Source: Homalodisca vitripennis
Taxonomy: Eukaryota; Arthropoda; Insecta; Hemiptera; Cicadellidae
Reading direction: 5' to 3'
NCBI RefSeq assembly: GCF_021130785.1
Contig: NC_060213.1
Span: forward strand, 115,336,501-115,400,500
Length of the DNA: 64,000 nt
Shown: positions 59,893 through 64,000 of the stretch, piece after piece
How the letters are laid out: every line of letters starts with the position of its first letter
How positions within the stretch are numbered: the first letter of the stretch is position 1
The notes under the pieces: model-generated
Seen by the model: the letters and a program-made list of their open reading frames with translations, nothing else
Told to the model about the DNA's origin: nothing
Database searches by the model: none
Made by a program: the position numbers and the translations under genes

Positions 59893-61482
59893 GTGCCGAG
59901 TCCAATAGCTTCATTGGCCCTGGTCCCGGCATCAGAGGAGGAAATTGCTAGAGTGATACGAGGTTTCCCATCAAAACGGTCTAATGACTCAAATTATGTC
60001 TCAACGTGGCTACTAAAGCAATGCTCTAAGCATTTATTGGGGCCGCTCGAACGCCTTATCAACCTTTCTTTTCACTCGGGAGCGTTTCCTTCCTCTCTCA
60101 AAATCGCTAAAGTCACTCCAATTTTTAAGAAGGGCGACCCTCTTTCAACTCAAAATTACCGCCCCATATCGATATTGCCGGTGTTCAGCAAAATCTTTGA
60201 GAAGCTCTTTCTTTCCCGTTTTGTACATTTTCTGGACAAACACCATCTGCTGTCTGTAAATCAGTTCGGATTCTGAAGTGGTAGGTCGACGGTAGACGCA
60301 ATCGTGCGTCTAGTCGATGCGATAGTAGAGGGAACTGAAGGTCGAGGAGATACTTTGAATATTTTCCTTGACTTATCAAAAGTGTTTGACTGTGTCGACC
60401 ATCAAATCCTCATTCGCAAACTGGAGTATTACGGGATGCGAGGAGAGTCGCTCAAGTGGCTCAAATCGTATCTCAGTGATAGAACACAATTTGTAGGCAT
60501 TTCAGGCGTCAAATCGGGAGAGGAAAGTCTTAGCTATGGTATTCCTCAGGGTTCCATGCTTAGCCCTTTACTCTTCTTGATCTACGTAAATGATGTTGGT
60601 TCATCGGTACAACAAGGGCGACTCGTCCAGTACGCAGATGACACGACTCTCTGTCTCAACTCAAAATCACAAGAAAAACTTGAAAAAATTACGTTCATTG
60701 AGCTCAACAGTGCAGTTCAACATTTCAATGAGCTCAATCTCAATTCAAATCCTTTGAAATCGAAATTCCTTCAATTAAGTTTGCGACACACAGATTCAGA
60801 TTCTAGTCCTACAGTCATGTTAGACGAAACTGAAATCACTGAAGTGTACTCAATGAAATTCATTGGAATACACCTAGATCGAGGTTTGACTTGGGATTGT
60901 CATGTAGACTATGTGTGTTCAAAGTTATCCTCAGGCATTTCTGTCTTAAGGAAACTGTCCGAATAATGCCCAACGCAGGTACTGATGACGGCATATTATG
61001 GACTGATCTACCCACACCTTTCTTACGGATTGGCATTTTGGGGAGGTTGCACAACCGCAAACTTTTCCGCAATTTTCATCCTTCAAAACATCAGTTCAAA
61101 CAATTGCAAAACTGAAATGGAGAGAGTCGTGCAGGCCAGCTTTAAAAAATCTAAAATTGTTGACATTACCTTGGCTCTACGTCTTGGAAACGTGTCTTTT
61201 TTCAAATCCAAATGCGAACACACAAGAGGTAGTGATTTACACTCTTATTCAACTAGAGGCAGGGATGACTACCGAACTGGGAGACATAGGACGGTAGCTC
61301 ACGAACGTTTGCCTTCTCAGGCAGGAGTTCGAATTGTCAACAACTTGCCGAACTCGATTAAATGTGTCCCCATGCTGAAGGTATTAAAAGCTCGTCTAAA
61401 AGCAATACTGATTACACATGCGTTCTACAGTATAGACGAGTTTATGGCACACAATTGGGAGACCTTTCAATTGGCTGACTGA
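59893..61482 (+). pseudogene. LINE B reverse transcriptase, one frame with two stops
   Basis: A single reading frame runs from 59893 to 61482 (about 530 codons), interrupted by only two stops. One is TGA at 60274-60276 inside the QFGF-x-SGRSTVDA motif, where an Arg (CGA) is expected. The other is TAA at 60964-60966, where LINE A has Tyr before CPTQ. Motifs in order: PIFKKGDPLSTQNYRPIS, FLDLSKVFDCVDH, YGIPQGSMLSPLLFLIYVND, QYADDTTLC, and the downstream AYYGLIYPHLSYG. The catalytic Asp residues are intact. The small number of lesions here, compared with ORF1 and the endonuclease, is notable. The C-terminus TRGRDDYRTGRHRT matches LINE A's. Confidence 0.92.
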
Positions 61483-61652
61483 CCGGGGAAGTGGTGGATC
61501 AATTCGAATGACTGAGAGAGAGTAACGCAAAAATTGTATGTTATGGAAGGGACTTCGATGGTAGAACGAATGGAAAATTTAGCTCAAAATACTTGACGAT
61601 GGCTATAACATTGTTTTTACGTTTTACGCAATAAATAATTTATTATTATTAT

Positions 61653-64000
61653 CATAAAAAACCAATATAAATTACTAGGTAGTAACGCAGGACTGTAAGA
61701 GGCAGTATTTCCCCGCCCATTTTATCGACGGTGTCACGGGTTATTTGAACAATATGAGACAGTGTTGTATAGCTGGAGAATCACATTTCACCTCTGAGAT
61801 CAATGACGTTTCTCTTTCGTGTTCGACTGTAACTTGTTTGCAAGCAATTTAGAGTAGTATTTACCGGATATTGTAATCAACTCTTCAAAATAACCACATA
61901 AAACTGGACCTTTAGAGCTCCATTACGCAAAAAAATGATTTTTCCTGCTGATACAAGAGTTTTAAATTTGTCTTGACAATTGAACAGGTGTGTTTCCACT
62001 CACTTGTTTTCCACTTAATGGAGATATTGTTATGAACTGTACCAGTACTAATTTGAACCTTCTCAAGTATTATTTCCACAGTCACATGGAGGCACGAACA
62101 ATTTCATAGGGCTTATCCCAGTGTTGCCAACTCTAAACTTTTTCTCAAAAGATATGGGATAAAATCACATACATAACATTATATAAGTTTACAAACATTA
62201 CTGTAGATAAGTGTTCTCAAACCAAACTTTTAGAAACATTTTTTGATGTTTGAAATATATGTCTCATAAGGTATCAAAAGTAAGAATCATCTAAATCTTT
62301 TAAAGAGTTACACATATTTTCATATTCCAACCACTAGAGATTTATCATTAACTATCATTGCATCTACCGTCCAATAACTGCACATTGATACGTGAAACTT
62401 ATTTCTATCTCTGATTGAACCGTAAGAGATTTTTAAAATTTACTTAGAATGACACCAGTTATGGATTTAATATTATTTTCGTTTAGACTTAAAAAATTGA
62501 TTAAAATAAACTTTATATTGTCTCTGATTGTGTTTTAATAACTGAATTTATATTTAAACACTTTTCGTCATATCTAAATTAATCCGGTGAATTTCTTTGC
62601 ATTTAAAATTAGTTATTGTCTACATATTTAGGAAAATAGCTAATTAAAAGAATATTTAACTTAAATGTTTTGCTTCAAAAGCAACTAGTCGTGCAAAACA
62701 TTCATCTCTGTTGTTGTTTTTATGAAATCTCTGCTGATAAATGACAGCAATTAAGCTGTAACTTCCACGGTTTTATTTTAGCATTTAATATTTTTATATA
62801 GCAGGAACTGCCACTGAATTAATTAGATTCTTATGTACTTCTTACCAATAAACGTCTATCTAAAGGGCTTAATGCTATAGTCTGATTTTTGTTTTAATTT
62901 AAATATCGATCAGTAGCTAAAGGTAGTTTTAGAGAAATACATACTACGTATTGTATTTTTTAAATTAAAAAATTAAAAGAATAAAGTCACCAATAAAGTG
63001 TTTCAAAAATAGAAGCCAAGTAAATAACCGTGTAATAGTGGGACAATAAACTACAGAAGATTTGTCAGGAGTGGCGTGAAAGTGTACTGTTAGTACGACA
63101 CATTTTTCATACAGGAAATTGAGGTTATCAATCATGGTTATGTCCGACTAGAGGAAATTGAATATCGCACTTTATAATGCCTGGTTTATTTATAGCTTCA
63201 TTAAAGGAAACATATAGCCTACATGTTCATACATGAATTGCATACACGGGAAAGGTTCTTGGAATACTTATTAAATGAAATATTTTGATCGTGATTGCAA
63301 AAAGTGTTTAACATGACACATAAAGTAACTAAAGCTAATAATAACCTATCAAAACCAAAAATCATGTTTTAAGCTTTTGTAAATTAGGTCTTTCGTTGTA
63401 AATTATTTTCATTTATCCATTTTTTATACTTTATGGCAGTCTCTTATAAACCTTAGCACTCTTATTGTAAGGCTCCTTTTCAAACCTCCTGGTATTTTCT
63501 TCAGACTAGATATCATTCCTCTAATCAATATCTGATACTTATGCTAATGGCAATTGTAAAAAAATCTACGAGTTATTTGTAACAAAACATTTACTCGTAT
63601 TTTACTAGATTAGCAAAGTTAATCATTTCAACTTCTGAAAAAATACATGCAAGAATCAAACCTTTTCCGTCCTGACACATAATTTCTGAAAAACAAATAC
63701 TCTGTAGAAATTTTAAAATATATAATATGTCAAATATGTATGTAGTATTTAAAATGCCACCTGTCCGTAACTTTGTGTTAAAATAAAAAGTTTATTTAAT
63801 TTTTAACAATGTCGTATTTCATATTGTCTGATATTCATGTTGTACTAGCATATATAAACATTTATACACCTCAGTATCAACATTTATACTCACTTGTATC
63901 ATTTGTATTGACAAATTAATTTGACAAAAACATTCATTTTATTGTAAACTCCTGTTACATTGCAACGTAATCCGAGGTACAATCCAAAGAAAGACTGTAA
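61653..64000. other. AT-rich non-coding stretch
   Basis: After the LINE B 3' tail I see no gene, RNA or clear repeat. Confidence 0.6.

Larger units (their letters stand above)
56935..61652 (+). mobile_element. LINE B: CR1/L2-like non-LTR retrotransposon with FLYWCH-SGNH ORF1, decayed
   Basis: About 4.7 kb with the same order of parts as LINE A: FLYWCH finger (56946-57120), Pro/Ser/Thr-rich linker, coiled coil (57373-57819), SGNH hydrolase (57950-58520), C-terminal tail motif (58690-58810), endonuclease (58845-59515) and reverse transcriptase (59893-61482). A 3' UTR ends near ataaataatttattattatt. The 3' end differs from LINE A's TGAT tail, so the two are related families rather than one recent pair. 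Protein-level similarity is clear throughout, while DNA-level divergence is large. It is inactive because of frameshifts, stops and a gap in the endonuclease. The 5' limit is uncertain. Confidence 0.9.

Noticed and set aside
1..64000. Host protein-coding genes or endogenous viral genes
   Set aside because: No frame outside the mobile elements shows a recognisable domain. Short exons of a large-intron gene cannot be excluded without transcript data, and I saw no capsid, polymerase or envelope-like sequence.

Overview
The window is AT-rich eukaryotic DNA, most likely from an insect or other arthropod. The evidence is the mix of long AT-rich non-coding stretches, decayed non-LTR retrotransposons (LINEs), a mariner-type DNA transposon, tRNA-derived SINE-like repeats, TA microsatellites and minisatellites. 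No host protein-coding gene can be supported: every open frame with recognisable protein similarity belongs to a mobile element. I could run no searches, so the taxon is an inference and element names are at clade level only.

Layout. 1-17.5 kb is AT-rich non-coding DNA with scraps of dispersed repeats and one candidate short element with TA-flanked ends (14758-15556). A complete but frameshifted mariner-like transposon (17550-19649, 2100 bp) has identical-length 475-bp terminal inverted repeats and a TA target duplication, and sits inside a ~106-bp tandem repeat. A 4.8-kb LINE on the minus strand (LINE A, 20855-25625) abuts a relic of an older LINE endonuclease. Three diverged ~400-bp tandem units follow (25.7-27.0 kb). 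tRNA-like SINE units joined to TA microsatellites lie at 28.6-29.1 and 31.3-31.5 kb. A ~0.55-kb dispersed repeat occurs at 32.1 and 34.5 kb, with an inverted piece at 2.0 kb. A near-perfect 24-bp-arm palindrome lies at 35.5 kb, an ~80-bp tandem array at 39.3 kb and an 8-copy 56-bp minisatellite with a three-unit higher-order period at 43.8-44.2 kb. A truncated LINE of a different family (LINE C, minus) is at 48.6-50.1 kb. A second full-length-scale LINE related to LINE A (LINE B, plus) is at 56.9-61.65 kb. The rest is non-coding.

The most notable content is the shared architecture of LINE A and LINE B. ORF1 has an N-terminal FLYWCH-type zinc finger, a Pro/Ser-rich linker, a coiled coil, an SGNH (GDSL-like) hydrolase domain and a conserved C-terminal motif. 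ORF2 follows with an APE-type endonuclease and a reverse transcriptase. SGNH/esterase ORF1s are known from CR1/L2-type LINEs; a FLYWCH finger in the same ORF1 is what I would check for novelty. Both copies carry frameshifts and stops and are very probably inactive. The expected cycle of an intact member is that ORF1 protein binds the element RNA, the endonuclease nicks the target and the reverse transcriptase primes cDNA there.
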